Assembly: GCF_937616625.2 (NCBI RefSeq) | Contig: NC_065574.1 | Location: 6,822,501-6,886,500, forward strand | DNA: 64,000 nt | Reading direction: 5' to 3' | Origin: Mercurialis annua | Taxonomy: Eukaryota > Streptophyta > Magnoliopsida > Malpighiales > Euphorbiaceae | Translations under genes and position numbers: made by a program | Shown: one piece after another, positions 20,085 to 32,585 of the stretch | How positions within the stretch are numbered: the first letter of the stretch is position 1 | Layout of the letters: each line of letters starts with the position of its first letter | The notes under the pieces: generated by a model | Told to the model about the DNA's origin: nothing | The model's database searches: none | The model's input: the letters and a program-made list of their open reading frames with translations, nothing else

Positions 20085-23000
20085 CCCGTGTCCCGATCTC
20101 TATCCCATCGCTGTTGTTGGCCCTGTCCCGGCCCTTCGAAAGTTGAGTATTGAAATTGGTTGGAAAATGGGAGTTACGGTCTAATTATGGAAAATCATGT
20201 TGACTGTTTTTTCAAAAATCTCAATGAGCTTATGCTGATATAAAAATTATATCTGTCCCGATATCTGTTGTGTCCCGATGAGACTCTTTTGTTGTCCCGG
20301 TCAGTCTCTGTCCCTGTAAATCTGTCACTGTCCCGAAGAAGTTTATGCAGCTGATTCCGAATTTATGTCTTAGTCACCGTTTTATATCGTTGTTGAGTGT
20401 TGGAATTGGATGGAAAATACGAGTTATAAGGTTTCCTTAATGGTATTTAAATTTTCAAGTTGTTGTATGTGTTTGATTCTTTTGCTATTCTATCCTGATT
20501 CCTGCCCTCTGCTTTATATGGTTTATTTGATGGTATTTATATTTTCAAGTTGTATGTGTTTGATTTAAAGTACTTTTTTTTCATAATATACTTAGCAAAA
20601 GTTGGTATTCAATATTTTTTATTATGTTTAGCTTTTCTCTATTAGTTTTTTGGATTTAATTTTGTTTTTATATTCTTATTTTGAACTGTTTTCTAGCTAT
20701 TACAAGAACATTTTTGGTTTGAGGCGGACAAACTTTGGTTACTGCTATTACGGTTGTATGGTAATTATTATGTATTTAGCTGTTACTGCTTATGATTTTT
20801 TTTCCCGTTTCTCTAATTTCACGAACTGCCATTAATGGATCTCTTTGTAGTTGTATGAGTACCTATTTTCTGTAAATTGATCTTATTATTTGCTCTATGA
20901 AAGGGCTATTTATAGTTGATAAATTCACATCTAATATACGATATTTGACATGTTTTACTTTTGTTAATGCCAATTGAACTATATTTCCTAGTCGACACTA
21001 ACAAGAATTCTGCACTAAATTATTTTCTTATCATTTGCTTAAGAAGCGCCAAGTGGCTTTTCTTGCTGCTCAATTTATTTTTCCATGGTCCTGTGCCTCC
21101 TTGAAATAATTATAGTTGATTTGGATACTGAGCGTTGATTTTGAGATGTTTGTCAAATTGGCTGGACATTAAAAGCTGTGACTACTTATGGAAAATCAAG
21201 TTCTATAGCCATACTTTATTGGTAAAATACTGATAAAAAGTTGGAGTCTCTTAAGCTTCTATTCTTTTGCGATTTAATTGAATTGATTTTTGGTAGTGTT
21301 GGATCTATAAAAATATTGGGCGCTTGCTGCTTCTGTTTACTAATGCAGGGTTATATTTGATTTTTGTCTAGATTTTTAGTTTATAATGCGTGCTTTTGGT
21401 TTTGATGATTTCAAGTGTTGATTTTTGTTAGGATTGCACCAGCTGGTGGAGATGTGTGCTAAGTTTGGAAAATAAATGTTATTTCACTCTTTTATTTTTA
21501 GTGATTTTATGTTTTGGTTTAGCTGAGTCCACATTTATGGTGTTGTAGTCATGTTGTTACTTTTAAGGATTTGATCGGCTTGTTGATCCCTATGAGTCTA
21601 TGACATGTTCGCTTTGTTTTGCCATCATTCTCAGCCACATCTAACTCTCTAGCATAGTATTGCTCGGTGGTTTGGTCTACATGTTGTGCTTGATGCTTCG
21701 GATGTTTTAGAATCTGTGAAGTTATGGCTGCTAATGCAGCAAAAATGGGCCATATTTGATGTCTGTAGATTTTTAGAATGGACTCTTGATGGTAGTACTT
21801 GACTTTTCTAGGATTTCCCCAGGTGGCAATGTGCGCTAAGATTGAAAAATATATGTTTATTCACTCTTCTCTTCTTATGAATATGTTTTGCGTTGGTTTG
21901 TTCTACATGTTGTGCTTGATATTTCGGATGTTTCAGGATTTGTGAAGTTATGGCTGCTAATGCAGCAAAAATGAGCCATCGTTGATGTCTCTGTAGATTT
22001 TTAGAATGGGCTCTTTTTATTTTGATGGTAGTACTAGACTTTTCTAGGATTTCACCAGGTGGCAATTTGCGCTAAGATTGAAAAATATATCTTTATTCAC
22101 TCTTCTCTTTTTATGATTTTATGTTTTGATTTAATACTTTGAAGGATTTCACCGGCCTGTGAATCATGTTAACCTTATTATGCTGTCATGATCAGCCATT
22201 ATTAACACTCTACCATCGCAATATATTTGGTGATGCTTCTATGTACTTTGTAGGCTTTTTCGCAATTATAGCTATTTATTATATTTCTATTGAGAGAAAT
22301 ACATATTGGTTGCTTGCTCTAAGTGTCCTTTTTAGTGTTGAAGATGTTAAAGAATATTGTGAAGGATTTCACTTCCTCCTCTATATATTTTGTGTTTCTA
22401 TGCTCTTCCTAGTTGTGTATTTCTTTGATGTTCTAAAATTCTTGAGCTTAGTTATAGTTAGCCTCATTAGTTGCCAAGTCTTATTTAGTTTCTTTAATTT
22501 TTTCCTTGTTTGCTGTTATCTCATGATATTCTGTGTTTTTCCCCAACAATTGGTGATTTTGTACACTATCTGTGTCGATGTTTGTATTTTTTAGGAAAAG
22601 CTAAGCTTGAATTTGTAATTATAAGAAAAATGTACTTGGTTGCTTGTAGTATTCAATTTATTATGTTGAGCATATGAAAGAATATAATTAAGGGGTTTGT
22701 TTGTCTTTGTAGTTGAGCATATGAAAGCATATGTTGTTGGTTGCTTGTGATTTTATTTTTTTCTTGGTTGTGTATTTTATAATGATATGCTGCATGATTT
22801 TCAAAACGTATTTGTGTAAAGTGAATCTTCAATCTCATTGTTCTCTTATTTGTGTGCGTTTATGTTTATGGCTACTGGTTTTGTAGCTATTATGCAAGTA
22901 GAATTGCTTCATGCATGGTTAATATTTCAGTAGTCGAGTGCTTCAAATTCGAAGATAATATCTCTGCTTTTGTGCCCTCTTTTTAAGTTTCAACGATCTT

Positions 23001-23150
23001 ATTGTAACTTTACTGCTTCTTACGGAAGTCGTATCTATTTACTATTTGGGCATGTAGCGTTGCACGTCTGAGTCAATTACACAGCTAATCCATTGCTTGG
23101 ATTAGTGGGAAAAGTTTTAAATTATAATGTGGTAAATAGTGGTTTTACGG
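20085..23150. other. 3.1-kb segment preceding copy B, no supported gene
   Basis: It is T-rich with intron-like or UTR-like composition. It begins with repeated GTCCCG blocks (20088-20340), then a local tandem repeat near 21400-22130. The part from about 22893 recurs at 36233-36535. Open frames 20650-20835 and 22166-22594 are T-rich, hydrophobic and without recognisable motif, so I do not call them genes. Copy A has lost the matching stretch. Confidence 0.6.
21669..22120. repeat. Tandem repeat, period about 226 bases
   Basis: A unit beginning GGTTTGGTCTACATGTTGTG at 21669 recurs at 21895 as GGTTTGTTCTACATGTTGTG, with matching sequence through CCAGGTGGCAA and GCGCTAAGATTGAAAAATAT. A more diverged third unit, with GCACCAGCTGGTGG, is near 21430. 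Confidence 0.8.
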
Positions 23151-24315
23151 TTAGGTCAGGAAATGGAAGTTTTAAATGTCCGCTCTAAACTGTTTTTTGA
23201 CTTGATCTGAAATTATTATGCGATGTTTTGATCTTATGCTGGGGTTTACATTGCAATTCTGTTCTCTTTTTTCTTTTGGATTCTAGGAGCTTGTATAATC
23301 TTTCTTTTTGTTGGTACAAAGTTTTTTATCGGATTTTTCCTTGACCCGTTTTCTTAAATTTTTTGTAAATAATATTATTTGTAGTCAAAATAAAGTCATT
23401 TATGCAATGTAAATATCGGAGCAGATGTGACTTGACATATATCAAATTAGGTCGATGCTTGCGCGTTGTGCGGGGGTGTTTTTTTTTCTTTCAAATTTTA
23501 AATTTTAAAATATATAATATTATTTGAAATGTCTCAAAATTAATTTTGAATTTTTATTATGAATATATATAGATTGTTTTATGAAGTTAATTGGTTAGCA
23601 ATTAGTATATATACAATAGCTTGAGAAACGGGTTTTTATATTGTTTATAGTTTAAGTTCATATGTTGAAATATTTGTGTGCGTTATAATGTTTCCTATCT
23701 CGTGTAGTTTATCTAATTTTAATAATTTTAATTTTAATTCAAGTAATTTATTCGTGAATGGTACTGGTATACCATATGTAAGACTAACAAACTTCAATTA
23801 TTTTTGAATAAGTTAATGTTTAGAAAGATAGTGGTAATAAAACATCAATTGTTCTCACATTCAGAGGAATTTGATCCCAATTTGAGAGTGTAAATAAAAA
23901 TGAATCTAGATCAATTTTTATTTTATAATATTATTTTTATTTATCTTATAATGTGGCTTCTTTTGTTGTTATCAATAAATTTTCATAAACGCATATTGAC
24001 CTATGCTATTTTGGAATTAACAAATGCTAATACAAAAGTTGCAACATCATAATTTTAAACTATATATGAGCCTGAAGGAATAAATGAGTTGGAGTTTAAA
24101 ATTATAATATATAGAGATAGAGATAAAAATAATATAAAAGTCAAACCTAAACAAAACTGATAATGGTAGAGTGAGTTTACATATTACACATTTTAAAAGT
24201 TTTGTTCGGTTTGTTTTTATAAAATTTTAAAAACCAAAAAATTAATAAAACAACACTATATATCAAAACAACATTACGTTTTTAAAAATTATTTTTATGT
24301 ATTTAAGATGATAAA

Positions 24316-25200
24316 TGTCACGACCCATTTTTGTGAATCGTGACCGGCGCTAGGGTATGGGTATGGTTGTACCAAAACCCGTGGCTAGCCTTGCGGATAA
24401 CCAACTTATATCATTTAAAACAATGTACCTGCAGAAAATCATATGCTCGGGGGCAACCAAGACTCCAGCCTAATCTCGCAGTACATAAAGCAACATATAT
24501 TCAAAGTATGCTTATCTCGAATTATAAATCCAACAGTATGACAATATAAATATAAGTACCATAACACTGTAATCATGCCAAAAGCGATAAAGTAAAACAT
24601 AAATAATCCAACACTAATACTGCGGTCTAAGAGTTTAAGACAGTTCGACTCTTTTATTCTGAAAATAAATAAAGAACCTCCGAGAATGAAGAATCGGAGA
24701 TCGACAAATGCCAAATCATAAATCTGGAAAATTTAGGAAAACAACGAGGTCAGATTTACTGAGTAGAGTTTATATAACCATTTACATTTATTAAGTTGAA
24801 AACCTTTAAAAACGTTAAATAAAACATTTTCATTATGGATTATCAATGAAACCCTAAACCACAATTCTAAATCCATTGTCGTGTCGGTGAGACGTATCTC
24901 AATAACCGATCCCCGACTATCACTTAATAAATAGTGAGCCCAGGAGACGTATCTTCCACCGGTGCCCTCACTAAGGTGAGACGTATCTCAAACCTACCTC
25001 AATAACATAATAATCATTACCGGTGCGCACGCAGTCCCGATGATGCCCATCGAGTAGCACGTTCCAAATCAAATCCACAATGTCGAAAAACAGTTCAAAA
25101 CTGTTTATACATATACATATATAAAATATAATATTTGCTTAACAAAGAGGTAAATAGAGATATAAACTCACTGCTTACTAAATCTTTTAAACAATTAAAA
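24316..25200 (-). repeat. LTR-type relic, copy B
   Basis: It is the counterpart of 5668-6600, starting TGTCACGACCC. A short internal deletion near 24600 relative to A removes about 65 bases. The three GAGACGTATCT repeats are kept. Confidence 0.5.
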
Positions 25201-25786
25201 ATTAATAATTAATTAGTCGTGTAGACATATTTAATTACTAAAAAAATAAATGAACCTTTACAAAAAATCTTTACAACATAGATTAACAGAATTGTTTTAA
25301 CAAAACTATTTGGTAAAAAAGAAATGCATGTCATATCGTCATTCTATAAATTTCTCTCGTAACTCATCGTTAATAAATAATAAAATTTTAAATTTACTTT
25401 TTTAAATTTATAAACATTAATAATATAATAGAAATGTTTTAAATTTTATAGGTGAAATATTATCTCTCTCCAAAAAAGTATGTTTTTTTTACCGCCGCAC
25501 AAACAAAATATTTTGTTACATGAAGAAAAAGTCACTTATTGAAAAAAGCTAATTGTCAATTATATTTAAATAATGTTAACTAATAAGAAAAACATTCACT
25601 AAACTAATAAATCTATTTTAATATAAAAAAAATTAAAATCTTATTGATTAAATTTTTAAAAGCTCTTTATATGAAATTACTTATAAACATTAGTTTTTCA
25701 TAAAAACATTATTGATTAATTTTTTTTAAAAAAACTCTTCATATAAAATAACTTATAAACACTATTAAAATTTTATGATCTTTCAA
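25201..25786. other. AT-rich noncoding stretch, copy B
   Basis: It matches 6600-7198. No gene is seen. Confidence 0.6.
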
Positions 25787-26156
25787 GGCAAAACCCTAAA
25801 AATATACCAAATCTTTGCATTTTTTGTCAGTTATGATAAACCTTTTAAAAATTGCAAATATAACCCGTTTTAGCAAATATGTTTCTTTTATAACCATTTT
25901 TAGAATCAGTTTGATTTTTTAATGTACTTAAATCTTTTATTATGACACAACACATAAATATTTAGTATTTTATTGTGATTAAATCTTTTTTAATCGTATA
26001 TACATGGTTGTTATGTTGTCAAAAAAATCGGTTTGATTCGAATTTGGCTATAAAAGGAACATAATTTGCTAATACGGATTATATTTACTATTTTTGAAAG
26101 GATTTGTCATAACTAACAAAATTTACAAAGATTTGGTATTTTTTGACAGTTTAGCC
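25787..26156. mobile_element. Mutator-type MITE, copy B
   Basis: It is the counterpart of 7199-7569 with the same ATCTTTCAA target duplication, and is slightly more degraded in its inverted repeats. Confidence 0.88.
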
Positions 26157-26756
26157 ATCTTTCAAAAATATTAATGATCAAATTTTTGAAACTCTTTATA
26201 TTAAATTACATATAAATATTGATTATTTATTAAAACTTTTCAACCTTTCATATCTCATAACTTATAAATATTAATATTAATTAATAAAAAATATTCAATA
26301 AACTAATAAATTAATTTTGTATGAAAAATTGCCACTTGTCAATTTATTATAAGTGTGCCTCATTATTTAAAGTTTCTGAATCTATCGAAATTTGATATTT
26401 TCATTATGATTTTACTCATAAAATTTCCAATAAATTTCGTTGTTGAAATTATTACTTGAATTTCTATACTAACTCCTTATATAGCAAAATTCAATTTGTG
26501 GAATTGCAAAATTCAACTCGTAATGCATAACAAAAAAATTGAAACAACACCAAAATTTAATTCAAACTTCTTTAATTTTAGTGGTTAAAGCAAAAATGAA
26601 TCAAGTTTGAATCTCAAAATGAACAAAAAAAAAGAACAAATGAATATCGTACTGGGGTGAACGACCGGCACAATAAATTTAATTCAAAAAATTAGATAGA
26701 ATTATGACAAAATTATCTATTTTCAATGTGCGAGCTTCTAATTCATCTTGAGACGA

Positions 26757-27032
26757 GGGTTAGTTACGTATTAAATCACCAATTTTACTCTCATTTTTCA
26801 TTTTATCACGATTTTTTAAAGACGTCTTATAAAATGACACCTTTTAAATGTTTTTCAAATCTATCACTGTTTTTAATCCGCCGAGTTTAATCTGACTACA
26901 CAAATCTAAACTGATGTGACAGATTGTCGCATTCCACATATAATGGTGAAATGATAGATTTGAAACAATTTGAAAGAGTCATGCTAAAACTGAAAATTGA
27001 TGTAAGGGTGATGATTTAATATGTAATTAACC
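26757..27032. mobile_element. MITE with long inverted repeats, copy B
   Basis: It is the counterpart of 8550-8825, also 276 bases, with a few substitutions. Confidence 0.8.
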
Positions 27033-28273
27033 TTTTAAAAAATATTTTGCCCCGCAATTTTTTGTTTGCTTAATCAGCTAAAATGTGTATTTTTGTCATA
27101 AATTATTAATATAAAATTAAAATAGCCTAATTGTAAAATAAGATGTGTTTACAATTTAAATTAAATTTTTTAATTTCTGTAATACAATTTCAATTTTAAA
27201 ATTTTACTGCAATTTTATTCATATTTTTCAATCAATTTATTATTACATATTTACTTTATTTGGCTTTTCTGGTCATTTTTAGCATTAAACTTGTTCTTTT
27301 TAAATTGGATAAACTAAAATTAGATATTAACATTATTGTTTTAATTTTTTTAAAATTAGAAGTTAAATTTAAATTTTTTGAAAAATGCATTTTACTAATT
27401 ATGGAATTATTATATATATTCTTCTCGAAATGAGGACAATTAAATTGATTAGAAATACAACAAAATAATTAATTGGAATAATATTATAAAAATATAAAAA
27501 TTAAAATATTTAGTTAAATTGCAAATACATGCAAAGGTTTGAATATTTTTTACAGTTGAGCCTCAGTATAATCCTGTTAGTTAATAAATATTTCATAAAT
27601 TGAATCATTAAGTCATTTATTAGAGAGGATAAATTTAGAAAATAGTGATTAATATTATTTTTTCGATCTGATGGTAAAAAAATTCATATCTTTATAACTT
27701 GTTGCAATTTAAAGTAAACCTTTTATTTTTTTTTATAATGATAGCCAAATTGCCCTCCGTTGACCTACAACTGGTTTGCTTTCTTGTATTTTTATATTGC
27801 AATAATAGTCAAATTGGTGGCCGAACTTGCAATAAAAAAAATGCAAGTTTAGCTATTATTGCAATAAAAAAATAATATGGCTATTATTATAAAAATGCAA
27901 GTTTAGCTATTATTGCAACACGTCGTAAAAGTTTAAATTTGTTTCATTATTAAATCTTTTATATATATATATATATATATAATTGGGAGAAAGAGTGTTT
28001 GTGAGAGAAATCAAATCCACAATCTAGCTGAATTTTAACTAGCACTTATACCATTTAAGTTATAATTCGTTGGTGATTGAAATCATCTTTGAATCTTAAA
28101 AGAACAAGTAATTTTAGACAAATACATTTAGTTAGAAAAAGAAAAAAAAGAAAAGGAGTAATGTATATTTTCATATAATTTTAAAAAATAAAATAAAAAA
28201 GGTTGTCTTTATAATATTATATAAAAAATTAAATAATGAAATGAGTAAATTGTTAATTATACACTTTTTGTAG
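27033..28273. other. AT-rich noncoding stretch with (TA)n, copy B
   Basis: It matches 8826-10058, with a longer TA microsatellite near 27961-27982. No gene is seen. Confidence 0.6.
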
Positions 28274-28650
28274 GTCCATTCCCCTACAACCTGATGAAGG
28301 CAAAGATTTCACAGCTTTTTTCCAAATTACTTTCTTTAAACTCGGCGATGGCTTATCAAAGATAATATTCCTCAAGAACTGGGCTGCATTTTCTCGAGAA
28401 TCAAATTCAGATGTTTTAACTAAAGTCTACGGATTATAAAAGATAATATTGTCACAAAGAGATTTGTATTTGATGATTCCGTCTTATCATATCTTAAATC
28501 TAAATACTCTGATGACAATGGCGGCACTCCTTTGCGGCGGGTGGAGGCGTTGTCCGCTTCCTTATGGAGTCGGTTCATGGCGGCTACTCAGGCAAACGAA
28601 ACAAACAATAAGCTCTACCTAATGCTTCATGCCGTGTTTAATCACTTTAT
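28274..28650 (+). pseudogene. BAHD acyltransferase gene fragment, copy B
   Basis: It is the counterpart of 10059-10435, with the same conserved blocks (GDGLS, FLKNWA, RFVFDDSVLSYLKS, VEALSASLW) and the same in-frame stop before DNIVTKRFVFD. About six base differences separate the copies. The break predates the duplication. Confidence 0.75.
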
Positions 28651-28757
28651 ATTTGAAATGCATAAATTTAAATTAGTAATATTCGAAATTAATGAAGAGC
28701 AAAATATGGTTAACAAATATTGACATCTATATACAATTTATTTTTAATAAAAATTGT

Positions 28758-29455
28758 ACCGGCCTTAAATAAAATGAGGCCCTAGGCGAGTGAATATTTT
28801 ATAAATATATGCTCGTTTTTTAAAATATAAACACGCTTTTTTTTCTTTTTTTCTTACAAAAGTACGCTTTCGATAGATTATTACTCCTAATAGATTTTTG
28901 TTAGATCATTATTAAATTTTTGATAAATTTCAATAAATTTTTGAAAAAGGTTTTTTATTTCGAAAAATATTTTAATATTTTTCTAGTAAAAGTTTAAAAA
29001 ATTATAAGAAGAGGATATTTTTTTATTAAATAGATAAGTAAAGAGAACTTTCCCTGAACAACTAAAATTATATAAACTATATATTATTTTTATTTATATC
29101 AGTTAAAAACTACACATAAATTATTAAGGGGTCTAATTAATTTTTAAAAATAAAAATTATAACAATTATTACTAAAAATATCCAATAATTAATTATATTT
29201 TAAATTGATTCACATTTTTTTAAAAGACTTTACATAAATATGGGGCCCTTTAAAATTTAAGTCTAATTATTAAAATATTTAATTAATCTTTAAAATAAAA
29301 ACAAAAAAAAATTATTACTAAAAAATCTAATAAATTTATATAGTAAAAAATTTAATATATATGTATATTTTAAAGAACTCCATATAAAATAGGCTGATTA
29401 ATACTTGAGGCCCTAGGCATAGGCCTTAGGGGCCTATGCCTAAGGCCGGGCCTGT
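28758..29455. repeat. GGCC-rich-ended repeat relic, copy B
   Basis: It is the counterpart of 10541-11240, with the same palindromic right end. Confidence 0.45.
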
Positions 29456-29469
29456 GGGCGTTTAACTTT

Positions 29470-31421
29470 GAGGAAATTAGACCTACCACTGCCAAATCCC
29501 TAAATAATCTCAACTATACGGTAATGTATATCTCGCTACCAAAATACTTCCATGTTCCTTTTCTTTTTTGTTTTACCTTTTTATTTGATTTTTTTACTGT
29601 TCAAAATATTAAAATATACGATTGTACTCTGAAACAGAGAAGAGTCTCTCTTTGACGATTCAGATGAGAAATCGGACAATGGCAGATCTTCTTTAAGGCT
29701 AGAGCTGTCGCCTACCTTCTACCTCCATGGGTTTGAGTCTCTCTTTGACGATTCAGATGAGAAATCTATGGGTTTGAATCATATTGGAATAGATAAACCC
29801 CTCGGAGCTGATCGATTCTCTAAACGACAACTGCTATTTGGGTTTGTTCTCGATATGTTTTTGTAAGTTCAATTACATTACTTTGCGTTACTTTTTGATC
29901 CAATTTTTATGAGATTGTTGTGTTCTTTCAAAATTAATGGCTATGCTTTCTCATGTTTTTGATCGGATTGAGAGAATCTGTAACAAAACCAAAGTTGTGA
30001 TCAGATGATTGATAATGCTGTTTTTGTAGTTTGATTAAATTGTTTTCAGTTCATTAGTTAGAGAATGGCATAGAGCTGATCTTTAGGTTTGTAGTGATTT
30101 TAGTTGAAGTACAGATGAAAATCTCAAGTAAAGATATGCAGGTTATTAAGGACATGAGAAAATTGAATCTCTTAAGTGACATATTTTACTGTTTTTACCA
30201 CTGTATGTGATTCAACTTTATTATTTTGTGAAAATTGAATGTTGTAGATTTAGGATTTGGGAGCATCTTCATTTATGTGACATTTTACTAATTTTATCAC
30301 TAAATATTTTACTCAACCCTCTCTCATTTATGTTTTTTTTGATTCAGTGCTAGTGTGTCCGATAGCAAATCGACGCGCCGATCAAGATTTTTGCCAATGA
30401 AGTCACAACTCAATGAAACTCTTTGTTCCAATGATGTTATAACAGAGAAATCCGAATTGGAAAAAAAATGGAGTCTTCGTCCGAACGAGAAAAATTGAAA
30501 TCGTTATGTTTTGTGATCTTATTTTGTAATTTATGATTGTAATAATTTTATTGTTGGTTTACCAATGGTTTACTAATAGTAAACCAATAATTTTAATTTT
30601 AGTAATACTGTTAGTAAATCTTAAGTTAACCGTTGGTAAATTTATAATTATGTTTTGATGATACTCTTGATTTTTTATGTAATTTTGTTTTTCACTTGTA
30701 TATTTGTAATGGTTTTATTGTTGGTTAACTAATGGTTTACTAATGGTACACCAATTATTTTAGTGAATTAAGTAATAATTCATTTTAACATTTTATATTT
30801 TAAAAATAAAAAATAATAATTTGATTTTTAAGTAAACTGATAGTTGACCATTAGTAAACTGTTAGTAAACTAACAGTAAATAGATGTTTAGTAAACTGTT
30901 AGTCTACCGTTAGTAAACTGAAATCGTATTTTAGTAATACTATTAGTAAACCTTAAGTTGACCGTTGGTAAATTTTATAGTTATTGTTTTTATGATGCTC
31001 TCAATTTTTTTATATAATTTTTTTTTTCACTTGTGTATCTGTAATATTTTTGTTGTTTGGTTAACCAACGATTACTAATAGCACACCAATAATTTTAGTA
31101 AATTAAGTAATAATTCATTTTAGCATTCTATAATTTAAAAATAAAAAATAGTAATTTGATTTTTAAATAAACTGATAGTAGACCATTAGGAAACTGTTAG
31201 TGAACTTATAGCAGACTGTTAGTAAACTGTTAGTGAACTTATAGTAAATAGATTTTTGGTAAACCGTTAGTAAACCGTTAGCAAACTAAAATCGTATTTT
31301 TGCAAATAAAAAAAGTATTTTTATAAAAATATTTGGTCAAACCGTAAATTTTAACTAATTTTGGTCAAAAAGTATTTTTGAGAATATTTAGGTGTTTTAT
31401 AGGTATTTGTCTAAAAATCCC
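29470..31421. mobile_element. Mutator-type element with exon-like content, copy B only
   Basis: The 9-base target duplication TTTAACTTT lies at 29461-29469 and 31422-31430. Copy A has one TTTAACTTT at 11245-11253. The ends form weak inverted repeats (GAGGAAATTAGAC on the left; GGGATTTTTAGACAAATACC from the right). The interior looks like part of a gene: an exon-like frame near 29680-29862 ends at TTTTTG|GTAAGTT-like sequence, then a T-rich intron to a good acceptor (GATTCAG, near 30348), then a frame reading SDSKSTRRSRFLPMKSQ to a stop near 30498. This resembles a Pack-MULE carrying a host gene piece, but I do not recognise the gene. Confidence 0.75.
30540..31300. repeat. Degenerate GTTTACTAA / TTAGTAAAC repeats
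   Basis: Within the Mutator-type element, short motifs such as GGTTTACTAATGG and CTGTTAGTAAACTG occur many times in both orientations, giving a dense set of possible short hairpins. They sit in its right half. Confidence 0.7.
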
Positions 31422-31533
31422 TTTAACTTTCATAAAACTAAATCTGATAGTAGACATAGATGTATTCTTCTGTATTTTTGATATATTTTATTTCTTAATT
31501 ATATTGACATGAAAGTTTGATTTTTTTAGATTT

Positions 31534-31868
31534 GGGCAAACCCACCTAGAGATCCCTATACTTTATACTTTTTTCTGTAGGTCCTTTTATTTCATTTTTG
31601 TATTATCTGGTCCCTTTACTTATCTATTTTTTTTATTTTCAGGTCTTTTTTGAGTTTTTTCCAGTCTTTTTGTGTGACTGGAGGAAAAAAAGATTGTAAG
31701 TAGAAGGACTGGACGAAAAAAATTGTAAATATAGGGACTGGAAAAAACTCAAAAAGAACCTGAAAATCAAAAATAGATTAGTAGAAGGACTAGATAATAC
31801 AAAAATGAAGTATAAGGACCTACCGAAAAAAAGTGTAAAGTACAAAGGACTTCTATATGAGTTAAGCC
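31534..31868. mobile_element. Mutator-type MITE in ribonuclease intron, copy B
   Basis: It is the counterpart of 11357-11692 with the same TTTAGATTT target duplication (31525-31533 and 31869-31877). Confidence 0.85.
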
Positions 31869-32002
31869 TTTAGATTTGGATAGTATAAAATATGCTTAAA
31901 AGTGATGTTTTAAAACTATGATCTAAGAATTATGCTCTAATGAAAGAAACTAAGTTAAAAATAAAATTAAAAACAATTATTTAAACGAATTGTATATCGC
32001 AG

Positions 32003-32198
32003 TTGAACAATGCTGCTTTCAAGAACGAACTGTACAAATTGTGGCCCAGCGTGATTATAGTACAACGTACTAAGAAGTTTTGGGAGCATGAGTGGCGGAA
32101 GCATGGAACTTGTTCTCCATTTAGTTTGCCAGATTATTTTGAGACAACTCTAAAAAGAGCTCAAGAAGTTGATCTCTTAAATATTCTGATTTCAACGG
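32003..32198 (+). pseudogene. T2 ribonuclease exon with CAS II motif, copy B
   Basis: It is identical over all 196 bases to 11817-12012, with the same acceptor and donor. It carries FWEHEWRKHGTC. In copy B the intron to the last exon is short (about 74 bases) and undisturbed, so this copy shows the original exon arrangement. No exon with HGLWP is found in the upstream 8 kb, which is filled with transposon sequence. Confidence 0.88.
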
Positions 32199-32272
32199 GT
32201 AAACATCACCTTTAACATTTTAATGCTAATGTTTTACTATAACATTTTTAATAGTGTAATATTTTCATATAG

Positions 32273-32585
32273 GTATCAAACCTGATGACAATTATTATCC
32301 AATTTGCGATATCAAAACCGCGTTGAGAGCTCAAATATAGAAGCTGTCATTAAGTGCAAAAACATGAAAGGCAATGTTTTAGAGCTGCATGAGATACGAA
32401 TATGCGTCGACAAAAGTGGGAAACATTTCGAAACATGCGACAAAAGCGAAGAAGGATGTGGAAATAAAACGCCAATTAAAATAAAATTCCCGTCTGCACG
32501 ATCTGCAAGCTTTACTACTCCTGCTCCACCTCCACTTGTTTTCTCAAGCATAATAATAAGAAAGATTATGAACAACTTTTTTTAA
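32273..32585 (+). pseudogene. T2 ribonuclease last exon, copy B (frameshifted)
   Basis: It joins in phase with 32003-32198 to read GIKPDDNYYPICDIKTALRA, then a TAG. The shifted frame continues EAVIKCKN, LHEIRICVDKSG, TCDKSEEGCGNK and IKIKFP. Two-exon structure, cysteine spacing and the IKFP end fit T2 ribonucleases of the S-RNase and S-like type. Which of the two it belongs to needs a phylogeny. Amino acid changes versus copy A include Asp to Cys, Thr to Ala and Ala to Thr. Confidence 0.88.

Noticed and set aside
22166..22594. 142-residue frame, rich in Phe, Leu, Ile and Cys
   Set aside because: Composition reflects T-rich DNA. There is no motif, no splice context and no counterpart kept in the other copies.
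31639..31845. 68-residue Phe- and Ser-rich frame
   Set aside because: It lies within a MITE present in both copies but is open only in copy B. No motif.
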